A stretch of 64,000 bases of DNA. Origin: Mariniflexile sp. TRM1-10 (GTDB lineage: Bacteria > Bacteroidota > Bacteroidia > Flavobacteriales > Flavobacteriaceae). The notes under the pieces are model-generated. The model was not told where the DNA came from. It saw nothing but the letters and a program-made list of their open reading frames with translations, and did not search any database. Below, in pieces: positions 20,401 to 31,500 of this stretch. The position numbers and the translations under genes were made by a program. The DNA lies in NCBI RefSeq assembly GCF_003425985.1, contig NZ_CP022985.1:3518001-3582000 (forward strand). Direction: 5' to 3'. Every line of letters begins with the position of its first letter. Positions within the stretch are counted from its first letter, which is position 1.

Positions 20401-21577
20401 CAATAATATTTATTCCTCCTTGTCTGGTGCCTATGTACAATTTTTTATCACTACTTTCAAAAATAGCCAAAATACTGTTATTACTAAGCTTAAGCGGGCT
20501 ACTTATCGTATTAAGTAATCCGAATGTTTCCAATCTATTATCGTGAACATAAAAACCTTCATTTTTTGTAGCTACCCATATAAGCCCTTGAGAATCTTGG
20601 GTAACCCCTCTAATCTGATAAGCATGAAAACCATTTTCATAAAGAACTTCATTTGAGATAAACTTATAATGTCCATTATTTTTATAGAAAATATAAAGTC
20701 CTCTGGAATACGTTCCAACCCACATACGCCCCACCTTGTCACGAAGCATACAATGAATGCCCATGCCCCCAAAAAGATAGTTTTTATTGAGAATTTCATT
20801 GATTGGATACAGACGTTCTTCTTTAAATATAAACATGCCAGACTGTGTGCCAATCCATAAGTTGCCATCCATGTCTTCCTCCATAGAAGTAACTCTTCCT
20901 TGAGCCTCATCTACCGGCCAATAATCCAATTTTTCGTATTTTTCACTCAATTTAAAAAGTCCCTTGTCTGTTCCTATTAAGTATTGACCAGACTTAAGCT
21001 GATAAATACAACGAACAGCAGGGTCTTTGTGTTCAGTGAGCGGTATCTGAAGGAACTGATTTCCGGATTCAAGGAAACATAGACCTTGTCCAGTGCCTAT
21101 TAACAAGTCGGCATTTTTATTTCGGAAAATTTGATTGATACAATTGTTCGGAATCGAGCCAGAATTATCTTCATTGTAGAATCGCAGGAACTCTGATTGC
21201 AAATGATTATTCAGAGTTTTTTTTCTTTTATTAAGCCCATTTATTGTTCCTATCCAAAGATTTCCCTCTCGATCTTCACAAATAGTGTTGACTATATTGC
21301 TCGAAATTGAATTCTTATTTTCTGGATTGAACTCATATTGTTTGAAACTTTTACCATCAAAAGAGACTAGACCTTTATATTCAACTCCTAACCACATTAA
21401 TTCCGATTGGTCTTGGTATATCGATTTTATTGTTTCACCAGGAATACCATTATTTCCATCATACTTCTTAAACCTAATACTATTAGATTGTTCCAAACCC
21501 TGCCCCAATAATTCAAAATGTATAGAAAAGATGATTAGAACGATTAATCTGATCTTATTTATTTCGAAATACTTCAT
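17450..21577 (-). CDS. Hybrid two-component system regulator (sensor kinase with AraC output), copy 1
   Basis: A 1375-residue one-protein signalling system of the Bacteroidetes polysaccharide-sensing type. After a signal peptide come about 650 residues of two-component-regulator propeller repeats (many LWIGT-like motifs) that form the periplasmic sensor. A Y_Y_Y domain (about 690-775), a membrane segment (about 785-805), a HisKA domain with DISHELRTPLTI, a HATPase domain (NLLVNAIKYT, GTGIGLAL), a receiver with phosphoacceptor Asp in IISDVMMPVMDG and an AraC DNA-binding domain at the end complete it. These proteins bind oligosaccharides and activate nearby degradation genes. Position upstream of the pectin enzyme on the same strand points to pectin fragments as the signal; this is inference. 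Confidence 0.92.
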   Translation of the reverse strand: MKYFEINKIRLIVLIIFSIHFELLGQGLEQSNSIRFKKYDGNNGIPGETIKSIYQDQSELMWLGVEYKGLVSFDGKSFKQYEFNPENKNSISSNIVNTICEDREGNLWIGTINGLNKRKKTLNNHLQSEFLRFYNEDNSGSIPNNCINQIFRNKNADLLIGTGQGLCFLESGNQFLQIPLTEHKDPAVRCIYQLKSGQYLIGTDKGLFKLSEKYEKLDYWPVDEAQGRVTSMEEDMDGNLWIGTQSGMFIFKEERLYPINEILNKNYLFGGMGIHCMLRDKVGRMWVGTYSRGLYIFYKNNGHYKFISNEVLYENGFHAYQIRGVTQDSQGLIWVATKNEGFYVHDNRLETFGLLNTISSPLKLSNNSILAIFESSDKKLYIGTRQGGINIIDRKRKYITYYTHDPNRINSIGDNRVEGFAEQKTGEIWVATVKGLSKFIPESKRFKNFNFNPTHSIVLDQNNQLWLGTSKGLFIFDPKKETFNSPPIYSPALEDYISSLFIDNDQNLWIGTGNSGLLQYIPKKGTIKHYHEDHLDENFRIPSNAIRAIQQDHKQNIWIGTLLNGMIKLEKDSEKQAFSLSEHIFDGIGIFSILESKPGIFWLSTNEGIYNFDSHTKTSNDFGVQYGLQGEVFNNTAFLKSTDGYLFFGGNKGLNFFKPENIYKNLFIPTTSIKSITAQSYGKKDFFQDHHGVFNFKYGSYTSFDFFLNDYSNPQNNMFKYKLEGITKDWIDLINNNNISFASLTPGNYELHIKGANADGIWSKNQQTVSFKILDPWWLSKLAKILYGFFIVLVIYLVIRFITFSDRKKHELEIIKLEKAQVEKINEEKLRFFTDISHELRTPLTIILPSAEKLIEIKKDNIEEVKKRSLSILRNSKLLMNLIEDLLEIQKIEYGHVQVQPEPVKVIENCRNIFDNFSYLAENKKIKYHFITNLPEISAMIDQNILNKILSNLLVNAIKYTQNYGYVELLVTIRTSTENLLSPKMDQPDSHQLVITVKDTGIGISEKELPNIFDRFYRVKSKNTSGGTGIGLALTKNLVELHNGKIHVHSQEGKGSVFEVEIPLQYVESLEAEQKSHDGLLDEIETQKDNGNISKTITEDKPHQDSVENLEDSMCYKNKMVPEILIVEDDEEIRNLLKDLFSEYKIVVAKNGKEGLEIANQKVQPSLIISDVMMPVMDGLTFCREIKNNFQTSHIPVLMLTAKTTTSDQIEGIKVGADDYISKPFYSNMLIAKVENLLKRQIRLREYFEKNLSIQPADPPAYNREKELLIKCKEIIEQNISNHEFSVEKLALELGLSRVHLFRKLKYLINQSPMELIYSIRLKRAIDLIKTNNYTMSEVAYMTGFSSPSSFSTTFKKHYKESPKAYVEKLTKETS

Positions 21578-22257
21578 TTGTGTATTGCTATAGCTAGATT
21601 AATTTGTGATTTATAACCTCAAAATAAACCTGTATTCAATAACTACTGGCTAAATGAATTTTGTTAGAATATAGGGTAGATTATTAAGAGCTATTATAAA
21701 TTTACGATAATATTGTTTGATTGGTGCTAATTTCATAAACAATAGTTGCAATTAGATGTAGATTCTTATTTTAAGGTTTATTTTGTTTCCAATTACATCA
21801 AAAAAATTACTATAAACAAAGCTGTTTAATATATAAGGAAATAGAAAAAGTAAAGATGAATTCAATATGAAAAGGTGGACTTGCAACAAAAAGTAGGACA
21901 AATTTTCTAAGGACTATGCTACATATTTAAATTGATAGAATTCTTATTCTGTTTCAAGGGTATTATAGACCAATGAAGAATGCAATCGTTTTTTCATAAC
22001 TCTAAAGCATTTTTTTTAACAAACTTCTTTAAATTTCATTTTCGAGGAAGGTCAGATGGCTTTTAATATTTTGATATATATAAATGTTGTATGATCAAAA
22101 ACATTTACACTCACATTTAGGAAAAGTATTGGGATTAAATTTTTATAAAATAAAAAGAGTTGTATGGGGCTTAAAAAAAGTATCTGGTTTTTTGTTTTAC
22201 ATCTAGACTGTTGGTTTTCTTGAAAGTAGACTCGAATGGGTTCTACTAAAAATTTTC
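21578..22257. other. AT-rich intergenic region with an IS remnant
   Basis: About 680 bases between the regulator start and the stop of the glycosyltransferase gene. Apart from the transposase remnant at 21875-22010 I find no gene or clear terminator. Confidence 0.5.
21875..22010 (-). mobile_element. Remnant of an IS3-family element (transposase C-terminus and one end)
   Basis: On the minus strand, 21993-21914 reads KKRLHSSLVYNTLETE, a stop, then EFYQFKYVA and a stop. This matches the end of IS3-family OrfB transposases (consensus about RxHSALGYxTP), with one codon turned into a stop. Just beyond it lies TGTCCTACTTTTTGTTGCAA, which looks like the terminal inverted repeat of such elements. The rest of the element is gone. 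It marks an old insertion between the pectin locus and the glycan cluster. Confidence 0.65.
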
Positions 22258-23538
22258 CTAATAAATCATTTTTCCTTTAAATTTTCTAACAGTATCTTTT
22301 AGGAATAAAATAAAACGGATAATGACGTTTTTCCTCATTCTATGAACCTGTCTTTGAAGTTGAGCTATTTCCTTTTTTGAAAGCTGCAATTGATTTAATA
22401 AATAGGCATTTTGCTTTTGGTTAACTGTTAAGGTCTCAAAGTTTGCATATAGATGCTGTAATCGGTTCTTAATTATCGATCCTATTGCATAAAATGACAA
22501 TTTTTCTTTAACATAAAGCTGTGCATTCATGGCTTTCTCTGTTCTTAAGTCCGGATTATTGTAAACTTCCTTTAAATTTTTAACCGCAGATTGCATATTA
22601 GGATTGCCCCATAAGGTTTTAGAACAAAAATTATTATCAGGATTCTCAATAAGTCCAAGTTCATAATCCACTAAAAAGCTATTGTTCTCGTTCATGAATT
22701 CTGTATTACCCGAATAGTTAGTTGCAATGGTAGGTTTTCCCAAGTACATGGCTTCAGCTAGGGTAAGTCCAAATCCTTCAGAATGATGCATGGAAACATA
22801 ACAGTCACAATCATTTATTAAGTGGTTCACCCTGTTTTTATGTAGATCAAGATCAATTATCCTAATGTTATTTTGACCTGAAATGGATTTATGTAATTTC
22901 TTTTTTGATTGTTTAAATTGTTGGGCACCTACCGTTTTGATGACTAGTTCAACCTTCTCATTATTCCCAAAGGCTTTAATAAAAGCCTCAACCAAGAAAA
23001 ACGGATTTTTTCTTTCTATGGAACTATGGTAGCTAAATATAAATAAGAAGCTAAATCTGTTTTTATCAAAAAGCAGATCAGAATTTTGGTTTTGTATAGG
23101 TTTAAGGCCTATCTCAACAGGGTGAGGAACAGTAATTATAGAACCTTTATATACCTTTTCAAATATACTTTTGCAATAAGTAGAAGCTGTCCATATTTCA
23201 TTAAAGAGATTTATGGTTCTTTCAAATTTTGATGGGAAATATTCAGATTCCCATATTAAGAAAAGAATGGAATATTTATTATTAAAAAAATCAGGATCAA
23301 TAACGCTAAAAAATTTATCCAAATCGTTTATTGCTATTTGAACTAAATTTATTGAGTATTTAAATTCATATCTGTAGTCCGTATGTCGTTTAACCTTTTC
23401 ATAATTTATAATATTTACTGGTATATTAAGTTTTCTAGCTGCTTCAATGTTTAATTTTACGGCTTCGCCCAAGCCAAACATACTATCGGTATAGCCAACA
23501 ATATTAAGTCCTAGAGGATGTGTTTTCATATGATGCAT
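22258..23538 (-). CDS. Glycosyltransferase family 4
   Basis: A 426-residue GT-B fold enzyme of family GT4. The donor-binding domain carries HHSEGFGLTLAEAMYLGKPTI (about 255-275), the conserved Glu-containing motif of nucleotide-sugar binding. The N-terminal part starts LNIVGYTDSMFGLGEA, a loop typical of GT4 enzymes. A basic C-terminal tail (after about 390) may bind the membrane. The start codon overlaps the ABC transporter stop by one base (TAATG), so the two are co-translated. It probably adds a sugar to a cell-surface glycan or lipid-linked oligosaccharide; donor and acceptor are not predictable. Confidence 0.85.
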   Translation of the reverse strand: MHHMKTHPLGLNIVGYTDSMFGLGEAVKLNIEAARKLNIPVNIINYEKVKRHTDYRYEFKYSINLVQIAINDLDKFFSVIDPDFFNNKYSILFLIWESEYFPSKFERTINLFNEIWTASTYCKSIFEKVYKGSIITVPHPVEIGLKPIQNQNSDLLFDKNRFSFLFIFSYHSSIERKNPFFLVEAFIKAFGNNEKVELVIKTVGAQQFKQSKKKLHKSISGQNNIRIIDLDLHKNRVNHLINDCDCYVSMHHSEGFGLTLAEAMYLGKPTIATNYSGNTEFMNENNSFLVDYELGLIENPDNNFCSKTLWGNPNMQSAVKNLKEVYNNPDLRTEKAMNAQLYVKEKLSFYAIGSIIKNRLQHLYANFETLTVNQKQNAYLLNQLQLSKKEIAQLQRQVHRMRKNVIIRFILFLKDTVRKFKGKMIY

Positions 23539-25370
23539 TAATTAACTTCTAAAGATTGCAGTGAAACCAAATTAGTATAAGTACCATTCATTTTTAATAA
23601 TTCTTCATGGGAGCCTTGCTCTACAATTCGACCTTTTTTCATGACTACAATAAGATCGGCATTTTGAATTGTGGAAAGTCTGTGCGCAATCACTAAAGAG
23701 GTACGGTTTTCCATCATATTTTCAAGTGCGTTCTGTACTAATTTTTCTGATTCTGTATCTAATGCTGAAGTTGCTTCATCTAGGATCATTATAGGTGGAT
23801 TTTTCATCACTGCTCTAGCGATAGCTATACGTTGACGCTGTCCCCCTGAAAGTAGACTACCACCATCACCTACATTGTTTTGGTATTTGTGTGGAAATTC
23901 AGAAATAAAATTATGCGCATTTGCAACTTTTGCTGCGGCTATTATTTTTTCATCATTTGCGTCTTCGATACCTAACGAAATATTATTAGCTATGGTATCA
24001 TTAAATAAAATAGAATCTTGGGCTACAATACCCATTTGCTCTCTTAGGGATTTTGTAGTTACATCCTTAATGTCTACACCATCAAAAGTAATATTGCCTT
24101 CGTTTACATCATAAAAGCGGGTTATTAAATTTGCCAAAGTAGATTTTCCACTTCCAGATTCACCAACTAGCGCTACGGTTTTTCCTTTAGGAACAGTAAG
24201 GCTAAAATCTTTTAACACATAATCGTCTTTATATTTAAAGGATATGTTATTGAATTTTATTTCTTTGGTAAATTCACTAATTACCTTGGCGTCAATCTTG
24301 TCTTTTAAAGGGTTTTCAGCATCTAAAATAAAAGCCACTCTTTCATAGGCTGCATTTCCACCTTGCAATGCATGGTTAGCCTTGGTAATGGCCTTAGCAG
24401 GAGTTAAAATTTGGTAAGCAAGCCCCATATAAGCCATAAAAGCCCCGCCACTTAAAGATTTTTCAATGAGTACTAAAGACCCTCCATAAACAAGTAATAT
24501 AGAAATGGCAAAAATTCCTAGAAACTCGCTAGCTGGAGCGGATAAACTCATTTTTTTTCCAATGGAATTGTTAATCGTATTTATGTTTTCTGTAAAATCT
24601 TTAAATTTTTTTGAGAAATAATTTTCTGAAGTAAAGTTTTTGATAATTTTTATGCCTCCTAGGGTTTCTTCAATATTAGATAATAAATGACCTTCTAAAG
24701 CAAAAATATCGCCAGATTGGCTTTTGATGTTTTTACTTACTTTTGAAATTAAGAATCCAGAAATTGGAATAAAAAAGAGAACGAAAATTGTTAGTTTCCA
24801 ACTTATGGCAAACATACCTGCAAGTGTGAATAGAATAGTTAAAGGTTCCCTCACCATCATTAGAACCCCCATAAAGGATACTTTTATAGTATTGATATCT
24901 GAAGTCATTCGAGCAATTAGATCCCCTTTACGTTCATTCGAAAAAAAGCCCACATTTAAGCTTATAACCTTGTCATATACATCTTGTCTTAAATCTTTTA
25001 AAATGCCATTGTTTAGATAGGTCATATACAAAATAGAAAGATAATTAAACACGTTTTTTAATAAAAATGTGCTTAAAACAAAAGCTACAACCATTATCAA
25101 GGTGGCTAAATGACCTTTAGTATCTTGAATGGTGGTGATAGAGTAATTGAGATAGTTTTCTAAATAATTTAGATCAAAATCTTGAAATCCATTAAAAACA
25201 GGTTTTTCTCTTAGTTTTTCCCCTTCTTCAAATAAAACTTTAACCATGGGCAATAGGGAAAGCATGGATATTGAAGAAAATAGAGCATATAAAATATTAA
25301 AAACAATGCTTAGAATTTGAAATTTCTTATAAGGAATAAGGTATTTAAGAAACCTTTTAAAGTTTTTCAT
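23538..25370 (-). CDS. MsbA-type ABC exporter for lipid-linked glycan or lipid A
   Basis: A 610-residue half-transporter with the permease and ATPase in one chain. About six membrane helices span residues 15-320. The nucleotide-binding domain follows with Walker A GESGSGKST, signature LSGGQRQR, Walker B IMILDEATSALD and the H-loop AHRLST. The closest known role is that of MsbA, a flippase for lipid A core or other lipid-linked saccharides in the inner membrane. Its place between two glycosyltransferase genes on the same strand supports a surface-glycan substrate. Multidrug export is an alternative. Confidence 0.85.
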   Translation of the reverse strand: MKNFKRFLKYLIPYKKFQILSIVFNILYALFSSISMLSLLPMVKVLFEEGEKLREKPVFNGFQDFDLNYLENYLNYSITTIQDTKGHLATLIMVVAFVLSTFLLKNVFNYLSILYMTYLNNGILKDLRQDVYDKVISLNVGFFSNERKGDLIARMTSDINTIKVSFMGVLMMVREPLTILFTLAGMFAISWKLTIFVLFFIPISGFLISKVSKNIKSQSGDIFALEGHLLSNIEETLGGIKIIKNFTSENYFSKKFKDFTENINTINNSIGKKMSLSAPASEFLGIFAISILLVYGGSLVLIEKSLSGGAFMAYMGLAYQILTPAKAITKANHALQGGNAAYERVAFILDAENPLKDKIDAKVISEFTKEIKFNNISFKYKDDYVLKDFSLTVPKGKTVALVGESGSGKSTLANLITRFYDVNEGNITFDGVDIKDVTTKSLREQMGIVAQDSILFNDTIANNISLGIEDANDEKIIAAAKVANAHNFISEFPHKYQNNVGDGGSLLSGGQRQRIAIARAVMKNPPIMILDEATSALDTESEKLVQNALENMMENRTSLVIAHRLSTIQNADLIVVMKKGRIVEQGSHEELLKMNGTYTNLVSLQSLEVN

Positions 25371-25398
25371 TTAGTAGACAATAATTGAAATAATGGGG

Positions 25399-26499
25399 TT
25401 AGTTTTTTAAAATGTTTTTATAAACATTTGTATAATCTTTGGCTGCTTTTTCCCAGGTGAACTGTTGTGAACGATTTATATAAGCAGATTTGAATACATC
25501 TTTATTGTCTTCAAATTTAGACATTCCAGCTTCAAAAACATTTGCCATATCTTCGGCATCAAAATTATCCCAATAAAAGGAATGATCTCCGCCTATTTCT
25601 GGTAAGGATGTTTTGTTGGAAAGGAATATAGGTTTGCCAAAAGTCATGGCTTCTAGGACAGGAAGTCCAAAACCTTCACGCAAGGAAGGAAAAGCAAATG
25701 CGAGGCAATTTTTATAATAAAATATTTTATCCGATTCTGGTATATTACCCAATAAAACAACTCTATTTTCTAACTTATAATGCTGTATTTTTTCCTTTAG
25801 AATCTCAGTATATGCAGTTTTAAGACCCCCGGCTATAACTAAAACAATATCACTTAAAAAGCTTAACATTTCTATTAATGTATGGAAATTTTTTTTTTCA
25901 ACTATTTGGCCAATTGAAAAAATAAACGGTTTATTGGGAACATATCCAGGGTGATTATTTTCTATCCTTTTTGACGAATTATCATTGAAATTATTTCCGT
26001 TATATATAACATATTCAGGAATGTTTGGAACGCTAAAATGAGCATGTGTATTTTTTTTTGCAAATTCAGAAACATATACGATGGCAGAGCTTCTTTTGAG
26101 TTTGTTTTTGAGTTGATTCATTCTGAAATCTAAACGTTTGCCTGATTCTTCTTCTAAAAAATTCACATCATGAATGGTTAATAAATAAGGAACGTTCAAA
26201 GAAGCAGGTTCTATTTTTGTATTTTGATTAACAGAATGCCACAAACTAAACTTTTTTTTGATTCTAAAAAGGGGATATCTTGTTATAGGCAAATATCTAT
26301 TAAAGGAAATGTTGCCATTTAACTCTTTTTTTACGCTGTTATTGTTACAATTAAGAATTATTTGATGTTCGCTTAAAAATTCAGTTTCCTTGCTCAATGC
26401 TTTAGCAAGATTAAAATTGAATTGTCCAAAACCGCTGTATAGATTTTTTATATTGTGTGTTTCTAGAAAAATATTTTTGGGAGGACATGGTTTTTTCAT
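25399..26499 (-). CDS. Glycosyltransferase family 4
   Basis: A 366-residue GT4 enzyme. The ATG at 26499 (MKKPCPPKNIFLETHN) is preferred over an in-frame ATG at 26568, because the 23 residues between are low-complexity and the domain begins here. The Rossmann motif region GSGFGQ-like loop reads NLYSGFGQFNFNLAKAL. The donor site has SLREGFGLPVLEAMTFGKPIF. It ends 28 bases before the ABC exporter start, so they form one transcription unit. It differs clearly from the GT4 enzyme at 22258, so the pair is not a recent duplication. Likely mannosyl- or glucosyltransferase of a surface glycan; sugar specificity unknown. Confidence 0.85.
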   Translation of the reverse strand: MKKPCPPKNIFLETHNIKNLYSGFGQFNFNLAKALSKETEFLSEHQIILNCNNNSVKKELNGNISFNRYLPITRYPLFRIKKKFSLWHSVNQNTKIEPASLNVPYLLTIHDVNFLEEESGKRLDFRMNQLKNKLKRSSAIVYVSEFAKKNTHAHFSVPNIPEYVIYNGNNFNDNSSKRIENNHPGYVPNKPFIFSIGQIVEKKNFHTLIEMLSFLSDIVLVIAGGLKTAYTEILKEKIQHYKLENRVVLLGNIPESDKIFYYKNCLAFAFPSLREGFGLPVLEAMTFGKPIFLSNKTSLPEIGGDHSFYWDNFDAEDMANVFEAGMSKFEDNKDVFKSAYINRSQQFTWEKAAKDYTNVYKNILKN

Positions 26500-26749
26500 A
26501 GATATTTTGATTTTTATTAACTGTAGTATATATTGATATGTTTCAGTTTTTTTGCTATTTAAAAGCAATTACATTGAAAGTATTGGTCAATGTTGAGATG
26601 CTTAAATTGTTAAAAGGTTGCTTATTAATTTAATAGTAATTTGAACTTTTTAAATAGTTAAATATTATATATACGGTTTTGTTGCAAGTATAGTTCTCTC
26701 ACTAAAATTTTATATTTTCATAGGAGTATATACTAAAAGAATAACAGAA

Positions 26750-27832
26750 TTAAATTCTATTTTTCTTAAGAATTAGACTATCTAAAAAATGACCAATTTT
26801 TTCCTTAAAAAACAAAGGTTTGAATTTACTATAGAGTTTTTGGGTATCCTTTTTTAATTCTTTGCTGGATTTACCTTTAATGAGCAAAGGTTCGTAATCA
26901 TTTAAATGTACTGCTACATTACGCTTAGTATATTTAAAAGTTTCCCAAGTTGCTTTTTCTACCCAGGGAGAGAATATGCTAAAAGTTGGCACATTGAGTG
27001 CCTTTGCCATATTTATTGCTCCGCCTTCATTACCAATAAGAGCATGGCAATGGTACAAAATACCTAAGAAGGTTCGCAGTGAAGGAGTGTAAACATCAAA
27101 TTTAATTTTAGCTTTTGATGCAGATGAGCATAGGCTATAAAGTTCCTTAGCCTCTTTTAACTGTGAAGGCATATAGTTGAATAAAATAGTAAAATTCTCT
27201 TGGCATGCCACATGGTCAATTATTTCAGCCATATATAAGAGTGGGTATGTTTTTTGTACGCTACTTCCTAAAATATTTATCATAATGATTGGATTATAAA
27301 AATCTACGGCGTTTTTTTCTAAAAATAATCGAGCATTTAAAATTTCATTATCTGTTAAATGTACTTTTGGGGGGCTTGCAACTTCTTTTAAATCGCCAAT
27401 AAGAGGTTTGAGTAATTTTAATCTATTTTCAACAGCGAGCCCTACATTTGAATATTCAGCTCTTACATATTTAAAAGTCTTGGTATATATATGCCTAGCA
27501 TACCATTTGTCCATCGAAATTTTAACATTCGCTTTAGAAAACAAACTAACCAGCATACTCTCCAATTTGCAATAGGCATCTATGACAACATCATAATTCT
27601 CTCTTGTTATACCTTTTAAAAAGCTATAGAAGGACCACTTGCTATTTCGATATTCATCAGTAAAAAAAATGATACGGTCTATATATGGATTGTTTGTAAC
27701 AACTGCTTCTGTATTTGAGTTTATTAAATAATGAACATTTGTATTTGGAATATTTTTTTTGATTTGTTCGCAAAGCATGGTGCTTAAAAGAACATCACCT
27801 ATCATTTTTTGTTGAACAATTAGAATTTTCAT
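26750..27832 (-). CDS. Glycosyltransferase family 9 (heptosyltransferase-like)
   Basis: A 360-residue protein starting MKILIVQQKMIGDVLLST, the conserved opening of GT9 enzymes, where the Asp (D13) is the catalytic base of heptosyltransferases such as WaaC and WaaF. The second domain has GNEGGAINMAKALNVPTFSIF, matching the family's nucleotide-sugar site. It lies 250 bases upstream of the GT4 gene on the same strand, so it probably shares the transcript. In the context of an MsbA-like exporter it likely builds the inner core of lipopolysaccharide or lipooligosaccharide; the actual sugar need not be heptose in flavobacteria. Confidence 0.85.
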   Translation of the reverse strand: MKILIVQQKMIGDVLLSTMLCEQIKKNIPNTNVHYLINSNTEAVVTNNPYIDRIIFFTDEYRNSKWSFYSFLKGITRENYDVVIDAYCKLESMLVSLFSKANVKISMDKWYARHIYTKTFKYVRAEYSNVGLAVENRLKLLKPLIGDLKEVASPPKVHLTDNEILNARLFLEKNAVDFYNPIIMINILGSSVQKTYPLLYMAEIIDHVACQENFTILFNYMPSQLKEAKELYSLCSSASKAKIKFDVYTPSLRTFLGILYHCHALIGNEGGAINMAKALNVPTFSIFSPWVEKATWETFKYTKRNVAVHLNDYEPLLIKGKSSKELKKDTQKLYSKFKPLFFKEKIGHFLDSLILKKNRI

Positions 27833-28593
27833 AATTAAGAGTTAAATCTAAATTTTTATGTCATTATTGTTTTTGCATAATAAAAGTGAAACCTATTCTA
27901 GATGATTTTCGCATATTTATCCATTGTCAAACTAATAGGAATATTAGAATATCCAGATGGATTTAGAATAGCTTTTATGAATTAACAAAATGATCCAGAA
28001 ACAGCAACTTTCTTATAGATACGGTCATAATAATAATCTGGGATTCTGAAATGTGTGATTATTATATTATTTGAATAAATCCAGAGTTAATCCTCATAGC
28101 GAAATATGTCGTGTAATCACAATACTTTGCTTTTATGTGGATGTATCTACAGATAATTAAATCTGTGTTAATTTTTTTGTTTGCTATTCTTTTGGAATGA
28201 TTAAAGCGTATTCAATTTGGATGGGAAGTAATTTTCTTTTTATTAATTTATAACTAATTAAAGACCAGAATATTTTAAAATCAATTTTGTTAGATAGGGG
28301 TTTCATTTTCTTTTTTTTAATAAAAGATGCAAGAAGAATGAAAGGGTTGCGTTCCTGTTGTTACTATAGGTTTTGGTTATGGTAAGAGATGTAAAAATAT
28401 ACAAGGATTCTATCCAATTGAGAAATAGTCTCAATAATATAGAAATATTGACTTTTAATGAGATTTTGGATACAGCCGTCTATTATTCAACCAATATTAT
28501 GAAAAGATCCAGCACCTAATTATATAAGATTAATTAAGATTAATAACATAAAATTAATTTTTAACTTATATTTCAGGACCAGTCAATATAAAC
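27833..28593. other. AT-rich intergenic region
   Basis: About 760 bases between the GT9 start and the stop of the second hybrid regulator. I find no open frame with protein-like composition, no clear repeat and only a weak hairpin near 28425. It probably holds the glycan cluster promoter. Confidence 0.5.
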
Positions 28594-31500
28594 TTAGTTT
28601 TTTTCACTCAATTTAGAAGGGAGTACGCCATATTCTTCCTTGAAGAGCTTTCGGAAATATTTAACACTATTAAAACCAACCTCATAAGAAGCTTCTGAAA
28701 TTGTGAGATTTTCATATTTAATTAATTTAACAGCTTTCTCTAGTCTAGCTTTACGTATTAATTCATTAATGTTTTTTCCTGTTAAAACTTTCATTTTTCT
28801 ATAAAGAGACGTTTTACTCATGCCTATTTCTTTGCAAATGCCTTCAATATTGGTGTCTTTTTCAGTGATGTGTTTATCTATGATTTGGTTGAATTTTTGT
28901 AAAAAGGTTTTTTCATTATCAAGTAAGCTTTTGTTCTCTAATATGAATTCTGGGTTTTCAGTAATGCTGTTACTAAAATAATCTTGCAGTTTTAAACGAT
29001 TTTGAATAAGGTTTTGAATTCTTGTTTTTAGTATTTTAGGATTAAAAGGTTTGGTTATATAGTCATCTGCACCTTCTTGATAGCCTTCATTTATTTTTTC
29101 AGTATTTCCTGCGGCTGTTAAAAGAATAATTGGAATGTGAGAGGTGGTTTGTTCTTTTTTTAATATTTTGCATAGGTCAATACCGTTTTCTATAGGCATC
29201 ATGACATCGGAAAGGATTAAATCTGGCACATATTTTATGGCCTTATTAATACCATCTGTACCATTTTCAGCAAATATTAAATCATATTCATCCTCTAATA
29301 AACTAGAAAGAAACAAAAGAAGGTCCTTGTTGTCATCAACAATCAATATAAGATTTCGGGATTTATCTTGTTTGATTTTAGATCTAATTAACTCTTTTTC
29401 AAACAGCTCTTCTTGAACTTCCCAAATTTCAGCAGTACTGTTAAATTCCTTTTGATCTTCATTTTCTATAATAGGCGTATAGTTTGAGTTAATTGTTTTT
29501 TCATTAAAAGCATCCTTAGGAATATCTAGAGTAAATTTGGTTCCTTCTTTATGTTTGCTTTCAACATATAAAGAACCCATATGGAGTTCTGCAAATTTTT
29601 TAGATAGTGCCAATCCTATTCCTGATCCTTTTTTTCTATTTGTTATGTTCGATTGATAATACCAGTCAAAAATATAAGGAAGATCGTGTTCTGGAACTCC
29701 TTCGCCATCATCGGCTACTGAAATTAATACATGGTCATTGTTTGTTTTAATATCAACTGATATTGTTCCTTTTCTTTTGGAATATTTAAAAGCATTGGAA
29801 AGTAAATTATGGATGATTATTTCAATTTTTTCTATATCGCACCACGTATAAATGTCACTTTCAGGTTTGTGAAGTTTTAGATTTATTCCACGGGATTTAG
29901 CTAGCGATTTATAGCTTGTAAGAATTTGATTGATGTGGTCTGATATATTAACGTTATCAATAGAGAGTTTATCTAAGCCAATCTCCGTTTTTCTAAATTC
30001 CAAAAGTTTCTGTATGTTTTTTAATAAATATTTAGAGTTTTTAAGTACTAAATTTAGTTGCTCTTTTTGTTTCTTTTTGTCAATTTTTTCAATGAGATTT
30101 TCTACAGGGGCAATTATTAAACTCAAAGGTGTTTTTAATTCGTGGGAAAAGCTAGTGAAGAACCTCGCTCGTTCAAAATTAAGTTCATTCTCAAGTTGTC
30201 TCTGTTTTTTTTCAAAAACCAGGGAGTTTTTAAGTTTGATGCGTTCGCTGTAATACTTAGCTCCAATCCAAATTAAAAAGGATAGAATAATTAAATACAG
30301 TAGGTAAGCGGGAAGTGTTTTCCAAAAAGGAGGATTAATAGTAATAAACAGATTATTACTAACCGTTTTTTCTGGATTAATAACGCCTTTTACAATTAAA
30401 TTGTAATCACCTGGGGGTAGTTTACTTAAATTTATGGAATTACTATTGTTGATATTTACCCATTGATCTTGATAGCCTTCTAGTAAATAAGAGTATTTAA
30501 TGTTTTGAGCATTTGGATATTTTAGAATACTAAAATCAATTGTAATCAATGTTTGGTTATGGTCTAATGCAATATGCTTTACGTATGGAAGTGACTGTTT
30601 TAATATACTTTTTGATTGATCTGGAGTTACATTTACTTTGTTATTAAATACCTCTAATGATTCAAATATTAATGGATAGTCAATCGCAGAAGCAAATATT
30701 TTATCTGGATTAATGATATAAAGCCCATTATTACTTCCAAAATAAAGAATGCCATCTTTTGATTTGAAAGCAGCACCAACATTAAAATCGCTTTGATAAA
30801 TATTATCAAAAGAATTGAGGTTTGTTATCGTTTCGGTAGTTGTGTTGAAATAACTTATGCCATTAAAAGTACCTAGCCATATTTCATCTTTACTTCTGGA
30901 TACCATACTGTTTATGGTATTGTTGCTTAATCCTTCTTTAACAGTATAGCTTATAACTCGCCTATCGTCTGGATATAATTTAAACATACCTCCATAGGCA
31001 GAACCAACAAGAAAACTTTTATTTGTCAACTTAACGATGGCATACATAATATTACTGGTAATTCCAATCGTATTACCCATCATAAAAATATCTGATACAC
31101 CTGAATTTGGGTTGTACTTAACAACACCATTGCCGTATGTAGCCATCCAGATATTGCCAAACTCATCCTCAGTTATATCACGAACATCTATTTTTCCTAA
31201 AGTTGACATGTATATAAAAGCATCTAAAGTTTCATTATATTTGTATAAGCCACCACGGTTTGTACCTACCCAGATATTTTTTAAGTTATCTTCATAAATA
31301 ACATTTACTTTAAAACCGTTTTCTATAGAGCCTTGAAGGTATTTTTTGGTGTGACCTGTTGCGGGGTTTAGAAGATTTAATCCGCCTCTGTAGGTACCTA
31401 TCCAAACACGCTTCTTGCTATCTTCAAGTATATCATATACATAATTATTAGAGAGACTTGATGGGTTGTTTTCGTCGTGAACAAAATATTTGTATCTGCC